A DNA stretch of 11,152 nucleotides from Prevotella sp. UBA3288 (GCA_002361655.1 DETM01000028.1:47638-58789); one strand, 5' to 3'; counted from the first letter of the stretch, positions 1 to 7,042 are shown. The notes: generated by a model not told the origin, from the sequence alone. A program made the numbers and translations.

Positions 1-813
1 GTTGTTCGTGCCGAAGGTGATGTCGGCCTGGTAGGCCTTGCGGCGTGCTGCGGAGTTGGGCTGGTGCTTGTCGATACAGTCGACGGAGAGTCCGTGGAAC
101 ATATAGAGCGGTCCCATCCACTCAGAGTCGCGCTTGGCCAGGTAGTCGTTGACGGTCACCACGTGCACGCCGTTGCCGGTCAGCGCGTTAAGGAAGACGG
201 GCAGTGTAGCCACGAGGGTCTTACCCTCGCCGGTGGCCATCTCGGCAATCTTGCCCTGATGGAGCACCACGCCGCCGAAGAGTTGCACGTCGTAGTGCAC
301 CATCTCCCATTTCAAGTCGTTGCCGCCGGCTGTCCAGTGGTTGTGGTAGATGGCCTTGTCGCCATCGATGGTGATAAAGTCCTTGCGCGGGTCGCCGGCC
401 AGTTCGCGGTCGAAGTCGTTGGCCGTGACGATGGTCTCCTCGTTCTGTGCGAAGCGGCGTGCCGTCTCCTTGACGATGGCATAGACCTCGGGCATCACCT
501 GGTCGAGGGCCTTCTCGTATTCCTCGAGGGCCTCTTTCTCTATCTTGTCTATCTTGGCGAAGATGTCGGCACGTTCGTCGATGGGGGTGTCCTCGATGGT
601 GGCCTTCAGGCGTTCTACCTCCTCTTTCTGGGCTTTTGCGGCAGCCTGCACTTGCTGTCTGATTTCCTGTGTGCGTGCTCGGAGGGCGTCATTGTCCAGT
701 ACCTCCACTTGGGGCGAGACAGCCTTTATCTGCTCTACGAACGGCTGTATTTTCTTCATATCTTTCGAAGACTTGTCGCCGAACAGAGCCTTCAGGATTG
801 TATTGAAATTCAT
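1..813 (-). CDS. secA: Protein translocase ATPase SecA, N-terminal part (cut by window edge)
   Basis: SecA is the cytoplasmic ATPase motor that pushes unfolded preproteins through the SecYEG channel. The frame is open from the ATG at 813 to base 1 and gives the first 271 residues; the rest lies outside the window. The N-terminus starts [12 protein letters not shown]. The Walker A motif MATGEGKT is at residues 192-199 and is followed by VNDYLAKRD at 221-229, both classic for SecA nucleotide-binding domain 1. In E. coli SecA the Walker A motif is near residue 102, so this protein carries about 90 extra residues before it. These form a charged, helical, coiled-coil-like stretch at roughly residues 55-150, a feature I associate with Bacteroidota SecA. 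The gene has its own promoter upstream, so it probably does not depend on readthrough from the alkaline-phosphatase-fold gene, which lies 106 bases upstream on the same strand. Identification is near certain. Confidence 0.97.
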   Translation of the reverse strand, partial: MNFNTILKALFGDKSSKDMKKIQPFVEQIKAVSPQVEVLDNDALRARTQEIRQQVQAAAKAQKEEVERLKATIEDTPIDERADIFAKIDKIEKEALEEYEKALDQVMPEVYAIVKETARRFAQNEETIVTANDFDRELAGDPRKDFITIDGDKAIYHNHWTAGGNDLKWEMVHYDVQLFGGVVLHQGKIAEMATGEGKTLVATLPVFLNALTGNGVHVVTVNDYLAKRDSEWMGPLYMFHGLSVDCIDKHQPNSAARRKAYQADITFGTNN

Positions 814-859
814 CTTTATATTTAAATAATTAATTGTTTGCGAATGATAATTTGGGGTG

Positions 860-893
860 CAAAGTTACTGATTTTTTGCCAATTAAAAGCAAA
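860..893 (-). promoter_or_regulatory. secA promoter, Bacteroidota type
   Basis: Read on the minus strand, TAACTTTG (867-860) matches the Bacteroidota -7 consensus TAnnTTTG. A TTTG at 893-890 sits 22 bases upstream as a candidate -33 element, slightly wider than the usual spacing of about 19-21. Transcription would begin near 856 and leave an AT-rich leader of about 43 bases before the secA ATG. The spacer and -33 box lie inside an imperfect inverted repeat (870-897). Confidence 0.7.
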
Positions 894-897
894 AATC
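870..897. repeat. Imperfect inverted repeat overlapping the secA promoter
   Basis: GATTTTTTGC (870-879) and GCAAAAATC (889-897) are inverted copies differing by one extra T, around a 9-base centre. The repeat covers the -33 element and most of the spacer of the secA promoter. It lacks a GC-rich stem and a following T-tract in either direction, so it is unlikely to be a terminator for the upstream gene. An operator is possible, but nothing in the sequence proves protein binding. Confidence 0.4.
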
Positions 898-919
898 TGC
901 CATTATTTGCTAACGATGT

Positions 920-2500
920 TCAGAATAGTGGCTTCGACGAGCACGCATTGGGTGCCCTGATGCGTATGCACCGTGCGATGGTTGGTGCTATCTGGTCTGC
1001 GGTGACGGGGGTCTGTATGTGTTCGGCAGTGGTGCCTGTACCCCAGAAGATGATGGGGAACTGAGTGAACGATGCCCTCGACAGCAGGTTTTCCTGTGTG
1101 TTCTCGTTATGGATGCGCCATCCCGGTGCTGCTTCGATGACGATGTCGCCGCAGTGCTCGGCACTGAATCCGTTGCGCACCTTCAGCAAGTTCTCGTTCT
1201 GCGTGGTCAGCAGTTGCAGGCTGGTGTATACATTTCTTACTCCCGACATCATAGCCAGGAACTCCTGTGCCCGTTGGGTGGCATCGGTGACGCTGATCTT
1301 TTTCGACTCCAGCAGTTGGTGGTTCAGGTACATCTGGTTGCCGAAGGTCGCTTCCACATAGATGCCTTGGCCCCAGAAAGCGCCGAAGTAGATATTCATC
1401 AGGTTGGCCGTGCGGTCCATGTAGAAGGTGCCGGTGGGGATGCGGTATTTCTGGTAGTCGCTGGTTTCCTCGTCGCTATAGCCGGTGCTGGTCAGCACGA
1501 AGAGCACCTGTTCGCGGCCCAGTGCCTTTTCAAAATGGCTGACGAGGCGTGCTATCTCGTTGTCTAGCCTGACATAGGTATCCTGCATCTCCATCTGACA
1601 TTCTGTCACCGTGCGGTGGTCGTAGTTGCCGGCGTAATAGGTGATGCTCAGCAGGTCAGTCACCTTGTCGTTGCCCATCCCCGTGCTGGCAGCACACTGT
1701 TTGGCCATGTCGGTCATGTCGGCATTGACCATGGCGCTGGCCTTGTATTCCACGAAGCGCCTTTCACCGGCGAAGGTGTGCTTAAAGGGCTGCTGCTCGC
1801 CCATCTGCATGAAGTAACTGAAGTTGCCGGTCAGCAGTGTGGATGGTTCCCAGACGGTGGTCTGCACCTTCTGGCTTGGGGCCTGCAGCCGGTTGTAGGC
1901 CTGCACCCACGACGGCAGGCTGGTGACGTAGTAGTCGGTGGAGCACCAGTGTCCGCTGGCATCATCAATCCATAGGGCGCCGTCGGCAGCATGTCCTGCC
2001 GACAGTATGGCAGCGTCGCGCCAGGGGGCGATGGCATAGACGATGGCTTTGCCGGCCGTGGCCATTTTCAGTTCGTCGCCGATGGTCGATGTGCTCAGGT
2101 TGGCAGCCGAACCGCCGTCGCCGGTGTTCAGACCGGTCTGTTTCCGGTCGTCAACGCTGCCGATAGGGCGTAGCGTCTTGCGGTTCATCCATCGCTGGCC
2201 TACTATATTATTATAATAAGGTGTAGTGCCGGTCACGATAGAGGCGATGGCCGACGAGCGGTCGATGGGCGTGAAGGGGTAGGAGGCATGGGTGTAGACC
2301 CGCCCTTCGTTGAACAGCCGTTTGAAGCCGTCCTCACGGTAGAGTGGGGCGAAGGCCTGCAGGTAGTCGCTGCGCAGTTGGTCGATGCTGATGCTGACAA
2401 CGAGTCGTGGCGCAGCGGTGGGCTGTGCCGAGTCGGCCAACGTGTCTGCCTGGAATCCCAGTATGGCCAGCAGGGTGAGGTAGATGGTCTTATTTGTCAT
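920..2500 (-). CDS. Alkaline-phosphatase-superfamily exported protein, PafA-like fold, probably catalytically inactive
   Basis: The 526-residue protein has an N-terminal signal peptide (about residues 1-22, no lipobox) and then resembles the PafA/type I phosphodiesterase branch of the alkaline phosphatase superfamily. Matching segments are SISIDQLRSDYL (36-47), IVTGTTPYYNNIVGQRW (88-104), AAILSAGHAADGALWIDD (163-180), QDTYVRLDNEIA (306-317), FPIIFWGTG (481-489) and APTIARCIRIRAPN (505-518). Set against PafA as I recall it, D40 matches metal ligand D38. The nucleophile Thr79 position holds R81, Asn100 holds Q102, and the later metal-ligand segments read TYYAGN and TSTGYS where active enzymes have TDxxGH and TADHG. 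It is therefore probably a pseudoenzyme in the periplasm or on the cell surface. The start overlaps the end of lnb by 11 bases, with a GGAG at 2512-2509, which points to coupled translation. No specific substrate can be inferred. Confidence 0.85.
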   Translation of the reverse strand: MTNKTIYLTLLAILGFQADTLADSAQPTAAPRLVVSISIDQLRSDYLQAFAPLYREDGFKRLFNEGRVYTHASYPFTPIDRSSAIASIVTGTTPYYNNIVGQRWMNRKTLRPIGSVDDRKQTGLNTGDGGSAANLSTSTIGDELKMATAGKAIVYAIAPWRDAAILSAGHAADGALWIDDASGHWCSTDYYVTSLPSWVQAYNRLQAPSQKVQTTVWEPSTLLTGNFSYFMQMGEQQPFKHTFAGERRFVEYKASAMVNADMTDMAKQCAASTGMGNDKVTDLLSITYYAGNYDHRTVTECQMEMQDTYVRLDNEIARLVSHFEKALGREQVLFVLTSTGYSDEETSDYQKYRIPTGTFYMDRTANLMNIYFGAFWGQGIYVEATFGNQMYLNHQLLESKKISVTDATQRAQEFLAMMSGVRNVYTSLQLLTTQNENLLKVRNGFSAEHCGDIVIEAAPGWRIHNENTQENLLSRASFTQFPIIFWGTGTTAEHIQTPVTADQIAPTIARCIRIRAPNACSSKPLF

Positions 2501-3656
2501 GGATGTGTCTCCAATATCTTAACAGCAAACATAATGCCAAAATTTCCATGCCCTCGGCATAGTCCTGCCAGAAGGCACCGATGAAGAACAGTACGACGCA
2601 CGCCATACTGACGGTGAACCAGCGTGTCTTCCGCCGTCGGACGACTGTGGGGATAAACAGCAGCGACAGGGGGTTGAGCACCAGTATCTGCAGATTGATG
2701 CTGGTGGTGGGGTGCTGCGAGAAGATCATGACGAATAGCACGATGCCAGCCAGTCCGGTGGCCAGCATGAGCAGGGCGTCGAAATAGCGCAGCGTCGAGT
2801 GCCGGCAATGCTCGTAGATAAACACGGCCAGTGAGACGGCCAACAGGAACATGGCGCACTGCATGGGTGTCAGTGGAAATTCTTCTTCAACCACCTGTAC
2901 GCGCCCCGGCACTATGACTCGTTCTTCCTTGACCAGCGGCACGCGCTGGTTGTCGCGCACTATCATGGCGCGGTTGAAGTCGCGGCGCAGGTTGTCGGGC
3001 AGGAACTGCTGTTCGCGCTGGGTGGCTTTCCTGTCGGCTTTGATGCCCAGCAGGATGTCGTTGCCGAAGGCAGCCCAGGGGTGGCGGCTGTTGCGCTCGT
3101 GAATCATGTGGCGGAACGAGGGTGCTTCGCCGTCCAGCGGTGCATACTCCACCGTTCCGTCCAGGTTGGCCTCGATGATGTTGCGCGGCCGTGTCGAGCA
3201 GTTGTCGAAGAAGTAGTTGTAGCGGTAGGTCTTGTTCTCGGCCTTGCTGTTCTCACGCAGCGCATCCAGCAGTCGGCGCTTCTCGTCGTTGGTCAGGTTG
3301 AGCACCTGCTCCGATACCTGACTGCCCCATTCATAGTAGTAGGGCCAGAAATAGCGGGCGGGGATACATTCCAGTTGGTAGTCGGTCAGTCCGAAGACGA
3401 AGCGGGTGACGAAGTGTGGCGCCTTGAAATTGAAGACGCCATAATTATATATGTAGTCGGCCCCGGTACTCAAGTTGTGGCATCTGATGGCCGTATGGCC
3501 ATAGAGGCTGTAAATCTCGTTGTGGGGCGAACAGGTGATCAGGCCCATCTCGATGCTGTCCGTCGGCGTGTCGTCGGCTTCCGCTGCTGACGAACCCGTC
3601 AAAAGGACGAGAAAGACGGCAAAAATAGTCCTAAAAATGTTTTCGAATTGTTTCAC
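2490..3656 (-). CDS. lnb: Lnb-type lipoprotein N-acyltransferase (DUF4105 periplasmic domain plus five membrane segments)
   Basis: Lnb family proteins add the N-terminal acyl chain to lipoproteins in Bacteroidota, replacing Lnt. This 388-residue protein has the expected build. There is a signal-anchor or signal peptide at about residues 5-24, then a periplasmic DUF4105-type domain (about 35-235). That domain contains the conserved IYSLYGHTAIR (48-58, His54) and YNYFFDNCSTRPR (146-158, Cys153), the likely His/Cys catalytic pair. Five hydrophobic segments follow at about 264-282, 293-312, 322-338, 346-364 and 368-382. The start is GTG (3656-3654). An in-frame TAA lies 15 bases upstream and the next Met is residue 37, past the signal sequence, so GTG is the only sensible start. 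It is the first gene of an operon with the alkaline-phosphatase-fold gene, overlapping it by 11 bases. The domain assignment is strong. The acyltransferase role is transferred from the family, and DUF4105 proteins may also have other roles. Confidence 0.85.
   Translation of the reverse strand: MKQFENIFRTIFAVFLVLLTGSSAAEADDTPTDSIEMGLITCSPHNEIYSLYGHTAIRCHNLSTGADYIYNYGVFNFKAPHFVTRFVFGLTDYQLECIPARYFWPYYYEWGSQVSEQVLNLTNDEKRRLLDALRENSKAENKTYRYNYFFDNCSTRPRNIIEANLDGTVEYAPLDGEAPSFRHMIHERNSRHPWAAFGNDILLGIKADRKATQREQQFLPDNLRRDFNRAMIVRDNQRVPLVKEERVIVPGRVQVVEEEFPLTPMQCAMFLLAVSLAVFIYEHCRHSTLRYFDALLMLATGLAGIVLFVMIFSQHPTTSINLQILVLNPLSLLFIPTVVRRRKTRWFTVSMACVVLFFIGAFWQDYAEGMEILALCLLLRYWRHIHDK
2509..2512 (-). 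promoter_or_regulatory. Shine-Dalgarno-like GGAG for the alkaline-phosphatase-fold gene
   Basis: GGAG lies 8 bases upstream of the ATG at 2500, inside the last codons of lnb. SD sequences are uncommon in Bacteroidota, so its presence at an overlapping start supports this ATG and suggests reinitiation by ribosomes finishing lnb. Confidence 0.5.
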
Positions 3657-3660
3657 GATG

Positions 3661-3668
3661 CAAAATTA
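3661..3668 (-). promoter_or_regulatory. Candidate -7 element for lnb
   Basis: On the minus strand TAATTTTG (3668-3661) fits TAnnTTTG exactly. No convincing TTTG is seen about 20 bases further upstream. The motif ends only 4 bases before the GTG start codon, so transcription from it would give a leaderless or nearly leaderless mRNA. The same 8-mer serves the divergent gene on the other strand. Confidence 0.5.
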
Positions 3669-3713
3669 CGCTATATTTTCCACTTTCGGTGCGTTTAGTT
3701 CGATTTTTTTTAA

Positions 3714-3721
3714 TAATTTTG
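3714..3721 (+). promoter_or_regulatory. Candidate -7 element for the outer-membrane barrel operon
   Basis: TAATTTTG matches the Bacteroidota -7 consensus and ends 23 bases before the ATG at 3745, which predicts a leader of about 20 bases. The expected -33 region contains only a weak TTTA (3694-3697) with short spacing. This promoter probably drives the barrel gene, lptC and the CNNM gene together. Confidence 0.6.
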
Positions 3722-3744
3722 CACCCTGAAAGAAAAAGCAGAGT

Positions 3745-5034
3745 ATGAACAGAAGGTTTTTATGTAATATGATGGCAGCGGTGTGCTGTGTCGCCGCCTA
3801 CGCTCAGAGCGGCACCAATTCGCCTTACAGCCAGTATGGCTATGGCGTGCTGTCCGACCAGTCGCAGGGTTTCAGCCGCGGCATGAACGGTGTGGGTCTT
3901 GCCCTTCGCCGTGGCAATGCTGTCAATACCCTTAATCCCGCTTCCTATTCAGCCATCGACTCGCTGACCATGATCTTCGACGTCGGTCTGTCGGGTCAGA
4001 TTACCAACTTCAAGGAGGGCAACGCCAGTGTCAATGCCCGCAATGCCGACTTCGAGTATGCCGTCGGCTGTTTCAGGCTGATGCGCAACGTAGGCATGAG
4101 TTTCGGTGTGCTGCCGATGACCAATGTGGGCTATTCCTACAGTTCTACCACTCGCCTGGCCGACAATCGCGGCACCATCGAGGAGACTTACGAGGGCGAC
4201 GGCGGCCTGCACAAGGTGTTCATCGGTGCCGGCTGGCGTATCATCAAGCCCCTGTCCGTGGGTTTCAATGCCGCCTACGTTTGGGGAGGCTACGACCGCG
4301 ACATCGTGAGCAGTGCCGGCACTGACATCAACTCGCTGGTCAAGTCCTATGAGGCCAGTGTGAAGACCTATCATCTCGACTTCGGCCTGCAGTGGCAGCA
4401 GCCCCTGAACAAGACCGATATGCTGACCCTCGGTGCCACTGTCGGCTTAGGGCATAAAATCAATGCCGACCCCGAATGTACGATTATCAACATCAACTCG
4501 CTGACCACCACTCCCGACACCGCCCGTTTCGTCATCAGTAACGGCCTCTCGCTGCCCATGACCTACGGCCTGGGTGCCGCCTTTAGCCACAAAGACCAGT
4601 TGACCGTTGCCCTTGACGGTACCCTGCAGCAGTGGGGTGGGCTGGATATGCCTGTCTACGAGAATGGCGACTACCATCTGCGTAGCGGCCTGATGAAAGA
4701 CCGCTATAAGGTGAACCTCGGTGTCGACTATGTGCCTAACAGCATGAGCCGCAGTCTCTTGGAGCGCATCCACTATAGGATGGGTGCCGGCTATGCCACA
4801 CCATATTATAAAATTAACGGTCAGGACGGTCCTAAGGAGATCAGTGTCAGTGCCGGTTTCGGCATACCCCTGCAGAACGGCTGGAACACGCGAGGCAACT
4901 TGCGCCCCGTGCTCAACATCAGTGCCCAGTGGGTCAATACATCGGCCACAGGACTCATCAAGGAGAATATGTTCCGTATCAATATCGGACTGACTTTCAA
5001 CGAACGCTGGTTTGCCAAGTGGAAAGTCGACTGA
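3745..5034 (+). CDS. Predicted outer-membrane beta-barrel protein (OmpP1/FadL-like)
   Basis: The 429-residue product begins with a signal peptide (about residues 1-20, cleavage after AYA) and no lipobox. The mature part starts QSGTNSPYSQYGYG, followed by NPASYSAIDS (64-73), which resembles Bacteroidota barrel proteins related to the OmpP1/FadL fold. The remainder alternates short amphipathic strands rich in Gly, Tyr, Asn and Ser with polar turns, such as FGVLPMTNVGYSYSS and VGFNAAYVWGGY, and ends with the strand FRINIGLTFNERW. This pattern suggests a barrel of about 12-16 strands in the outer membrane. It is the first plus-strand gene after the divergent gap, and lptC follows 37 bases after its stop, so the two are probably co-transcribed. 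Location is fairly secure. The transported or bound substrate is unknown; a hydrophobic-compound channel is only a family-level guess. Confidence 0.75.
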   Translation: MNRRFLCNMMAAVCCVAAYAQSGTNSPYSQYGYGVLSDQSQGFSRGMNGVGLALRRGNAVNTLNPASYSAIDSLTMIFDVGLSGQITNFKEGNASVNARNADFEYAVGCFRLMRNVGMSFGVLPMTNVGYSYSSTTRLADNRGTIEETYEGDGGLHKVFIGAGWRIIKPLSVGFNAAYVWGGYDRDIVSSAGTDINSLVKSYEASVKTYHLDFGLQWQQPLNKTDMLTLGATVGLGHKINADPECTIININSLTTTPDTARFVISNGLSLPMTYGLGAAFSHKDQLTVALDGTLQQWGGLDMPVYENGDYHLRSGLMKDRYKVNLGVDYVPNSMSRSLLERIHYRMGAGYATPYYKINGQDGPKEISVSAGFGIPLQNGWNTRGNLRPVLNISAQWVNTSATGLIKENMFRINIGLTFNERWFAKWKVD

Positions 5035-5045
5035 TGAATAGGGAG

Positions 5046-5073
5046 TTGAGAATTGAGAATTGAAAGTTGAGAT
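5046..5073. repeat. Four tandem 7-base repeats running into the lptC start codon
   Basis: Four consecutive heptamers, TTGAGAA, TTGAGAA, TTGAAAG and TTGAGAT, fill most of the 37-base gap between the barrel gene and lptC. The last unit supplies the A and T of the lptC ATG (5072-5074). The first two copies are identical. The GAG in each unit may act as a weak ribosome-binding site. Confidence 0.75.
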
Positions 5074-5677
5074 GCTTCGGTTTTTACTCGGTTTTGGTTG
5101 GCTGTCTTCCTGCTTGCTGCTGCTTGCCGCGTGCAACCAGCCACAGGAGCATATCGCCGGTGCCATCCGCCCAGAAGACTCCGTGCCGATGATGACCTCC
5201 TACGGGGTCAACACGCTCATCTCCGATTCCGGCGTCATCAAGTACCGCATCGTCACCGAGCGATGGGAAGTCAACACCACCCGGCAGCCGTCACGATGGG
5301 AGTTCATGAAGGGCATCTTCTTCGAACAGTTCGACGAGCAATTCCACGTACAGGGCTACATACAGGCCGACACAGCGTGGTACTACGACCAGCAGCGCCT
5401 GTGGAAACTGCGCGGGCGTGTCACCCTGCGCAATATCGACGGACTGGTCTATACCAGCGAAGAACTCTATTGGAATGGCATCACCCACGAGTTCTATTCA
5501 ACGGTCTTCTCACGCCTCGTCACACCGGAACGTACGATGGAAGGCACCTATTTCCGCAGCAATGAACAGATGACGCGCTACACCGTCACCAACTCGCAGG
5601 GCTCGTTCCTGGCCTCCGACTTCGACGACCCGGAACCGGCCGATACTGCCACAATCCCCAAACCGAATCAGCCATGA
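5072..5677 (+). CDS. lptC: LPS export lipoprotein LptC
   Basis: LptC is the bitopic or lipid-anchored subunit of the LptBFGC-A-DE bridge that moves lipopolysaccharide from the inner to the outer membrane. From the ATG at 5072 the protein is 201 residues. Residues 1-20 form a hydrophobic signal sequence ending in the lipobox LAAC (Cys21), so it is predicted to be a lipoprotein, as many Bacteroidota LptC proteins are. The body has the short beta-repeats of the OstA/LptC jelly-roll: IKYRIVTERW (56-65), FHVQGYIQADTAWYY (91-105), LWKLRGRVTLRN (110-121), LVYTSEELYWNG (125-136). An in-frame TTG at 5060 would add four residues but lies within tandem repeats, so ATG is preferred. The TGA overlaps the next gene's ATG (ATGA), which implies translational coupling. 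The family assignment is strong; the Lpt role is inferred from the family. Confidence 0.88.
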   Translation: MLRFLLGFGWLSSCLLLLAACNQPQEHIAGAIRPEDSVPMMTSYGVNTLISDSGVIKYRIVTERWEVNTTRQPSRWEFMKGIFFEQFDEQFHVQGYIQADTAWYYDQQRLWKLRGRVTLRNIDGLVYTSEELYWNGITHEFYSTVFSRLVTPERTMEGTYFRSNEQMTRYTVTNSQGSFLASDFDDPEPADTATIPKPNQP

Positions 5678-6951
5678 CATCAGTAATCATCGGTCTCATC
5701 ATTACTATGGTGTTCTCTGCCTTCTTCTCAGGCATGGAGATCGCCTTCGTGTCAAGCAACAGGCTGCTGGCCGAGGTGGCCCGTGAGAAAAACGGACTGT
5801 CGCAGCGGGCCATCGCCCTGTTCTACCGCCACCCCAACAACTTCGTCTCGACCATGCTTGTGGGCAACAATATCGCCCTGGTCATCTACGGCATCCTCTT
5901 TGCTGAAATCTTTGACAACTATGTCTTCGACGGCATTGTCCAGAGTGCGGCCACACGCGTCACCCTCGACACGCTGCTCTCTACGCTCGTAGTGCTCTTC
6001 ACCGGCGAGTTCCTCCCCAAGACCATTTTCAAGAGCAACGCAAACGGCATGCTCACCTTCTTCGCCATACCGGCTTTCATCTGCTATGTGGTGCTCTATC
6101 CCGTGTCGCGTTTTGCCACCCTGCTGTCCAAGGGCCTGCTTTGGATTATGGGCGTCAAGATGAGCAAGGAACAGGAGGAGAAAGGCTTCACCAAGGTCGA
6201 CCTCGACTACCTGGTGCAGACTACCATCGACAATGCCCGCAGTGATGAGGATATACAGGAGGAGGTGCGCATCTTCCAGAACGCCCTGGAATTTTCTGAG
6301 ACCAAGGTGCGCGACTGTATGGTGCCCCGGACGGAGATCGATGCCGTCGAAGATTCTTGCGACATTGAGGCGCTCAAGCAGAAATTCATCGAGAGCGGCC
6401 ACTCCAAAATCGTGGTCTACCACGAGGACATCGACCATATCATAGGCTATATACACTCCTCTGAGATGTTCCGCAGCCCTAAAGACTGGACCAAGAGCCT
6501 GCGCACCATGACCTTCGTACCCGAGACCATGGCCGCCAGCAAGATGATGCAGACCTTCCTGGCACAGAAGAAGTCGCTTGGCGTCGTTGTCGACGAGTTC
6601 GGCGGCACCAGCGGACTGGTGGCACTCGAAGATATCGTCGAGGAGATCTTCGGCGACATCGAGGACGAGCACGACTCCAGCAACTATGTGGCCAAGCAAC
6701 TTGACAATGGCGAGTATCTGCTCTCTGCCCGGCTGGAGATAGAAAAGGTCAACGAACTCTTCGGCCTGCAACTGCCCGAGAGCGACGACTACATGACCGT
6801 CGGCGGTCTCATCCTCCATGCCTATCAGAGTTTCCCGAAACTCAACGAGGTGGTTGCCATTGGCAACTTTTCATTCAAAATCGTCAAGAATACGGCAACG
6901 AAAATAGAACTGGTACGACTAAAAGTCGGCGAAAGCACCAATTTTTCTTAA
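5674..6951 (+). CDS. CNNM/CBS-domain membrane protein (CorC/HlyC 'hemolysin' family)
   Basis: The 425-residue protein has the full CNNM family order. A DUF21/CNNM membrane domain occupies residues 1-160, with FFSGMEIAF (17-25), MLVGNNIALV (61-70) and TGEFLPKT (110-117). A CBS pair follows at about 205-330, opening with DCMVPRTEID (214-223) and including VVVDEFGGTSGLV (304-316) and EEIFGDIEDEHD (313-324 of the second CBS tail region, near 313-335). A CorC_HlyC C-terminal domain runs from about 335 to 420, with MTVGGLI (374-380). Members are inner-membrane proteins linked to Mg2+ or other cation export and resistance; the name hemolysin is historical. The start codon overlaps the lptC stop by 4 bases, so the two are likely made together. 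A link between LPS export and divalent cation control is plausible but unproven. GldE of gliding flavobacteria belongs to the same family, but no gld neighbour is present here. Confidence 0.92.
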   Translation: MTSVIIGLIITMVFSAFFSGMEIAFVSSNRLLAEVAREKNGLSQRAIALFYRHPNNFVSTMLVGNNIALVIYGILFAEIFDNYVFDGIVQSAATRVTLDTLLSTLVVLFTGEFLPKTIFKSNANGMLTFFAIPAFICYVVLYPVSRFATLLSKGLLWIMGVKMSKEQEEKGFTKVDLDYLVQTTIDNARSDEDIQEEVRIFQNALEFSETKVRDCMVPRTEIDAVEDSCDIEALKQKFIESGHSKIVVYHEDIDHIIGYIHSSEMFRSPKDWTKSLRTMTFVPETMAASKMMQTFLAQKKSLGVVVDEFGGTSGLVALEDIVEEIFGDIEDEHDSSNYVAKQLDNGEYLLSARLEIEKVNELFGLQLPESDDYMTVGGLILHAYQSFPKLNEVVAIGNFSFKIVKNTATKIELVRLKVGESTNFS

Positions 6952-6979
6952 AAAATTCTCTTAATTCAAGAAAACTTAG

Positions 6980-6987
6980 TAACTTTG
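6980..6987 (+). promoter_or_regulatory. Candidate -7 element for the PpiD-like gene
   Basis: TAACTTTG matches TAnnTTTG and lies 55 bases before the ATG at 7043, so the leader would be about 50 bases and is very A-rich. No clear TTTG -33 element is seen; the upstream region is a run of A and T. No hairpin terminator is visible between the CNNM gene and this promoter, so readthrough may also contribute. Confidence 0.55.
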
Positions 6988-7042
6988 TCGGCTGAATTTG
7001 AAAAAACAGAAAAAACAATAAATAAAAAACAACAAAAAAGAA

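Noticed and set aside
64..825. Plus-strand open frame opposite secA
   Set aside because: The minus strand encodes SecA with Walker A in exactly this interval; the plus-strand translation is a composition shadow.
5060..5071. TTG start for lptC, four codons upstream of the ATG
   Set aside because: It is formed by the tandem TTGAGAA repeat; the ATG at 5072 gives a normal lipoprotein signal sequence. I kept it only as a possible alternative start.
5046..5073. CRISPR or attachment-site reading of the short repeats near lptC
   Set aside because: Units are 7 bases, directly tandem and without spacers or cas or integrase genes, so they are a simple tandem repeat.
5752..6819. Long open frame on the minus strand opposite the CNNM gene
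   Set aside because: It is antisense to a gene with clear family motifs, has no homology I recognise, and reads as the His/Val/Gly/Asp-rich shadow expected opposite a GC-biased coding frame.
5674..6951. Assigning the CNNM gene as gliding motility protein gldE
   Set aside because: GldE shares the family, but no gld neighbours are present and the lptC/PpiD-like context is that of the general CorC/HlyC member.
6940..6958. A/T-only hairpin (AATTTTT-CTTA-AAAAATT) at the end of the CNNM gene as a terminator
   Set aside because: There are no GC pairs in the stem and no T-tract after it; AT-rich composition explains it.
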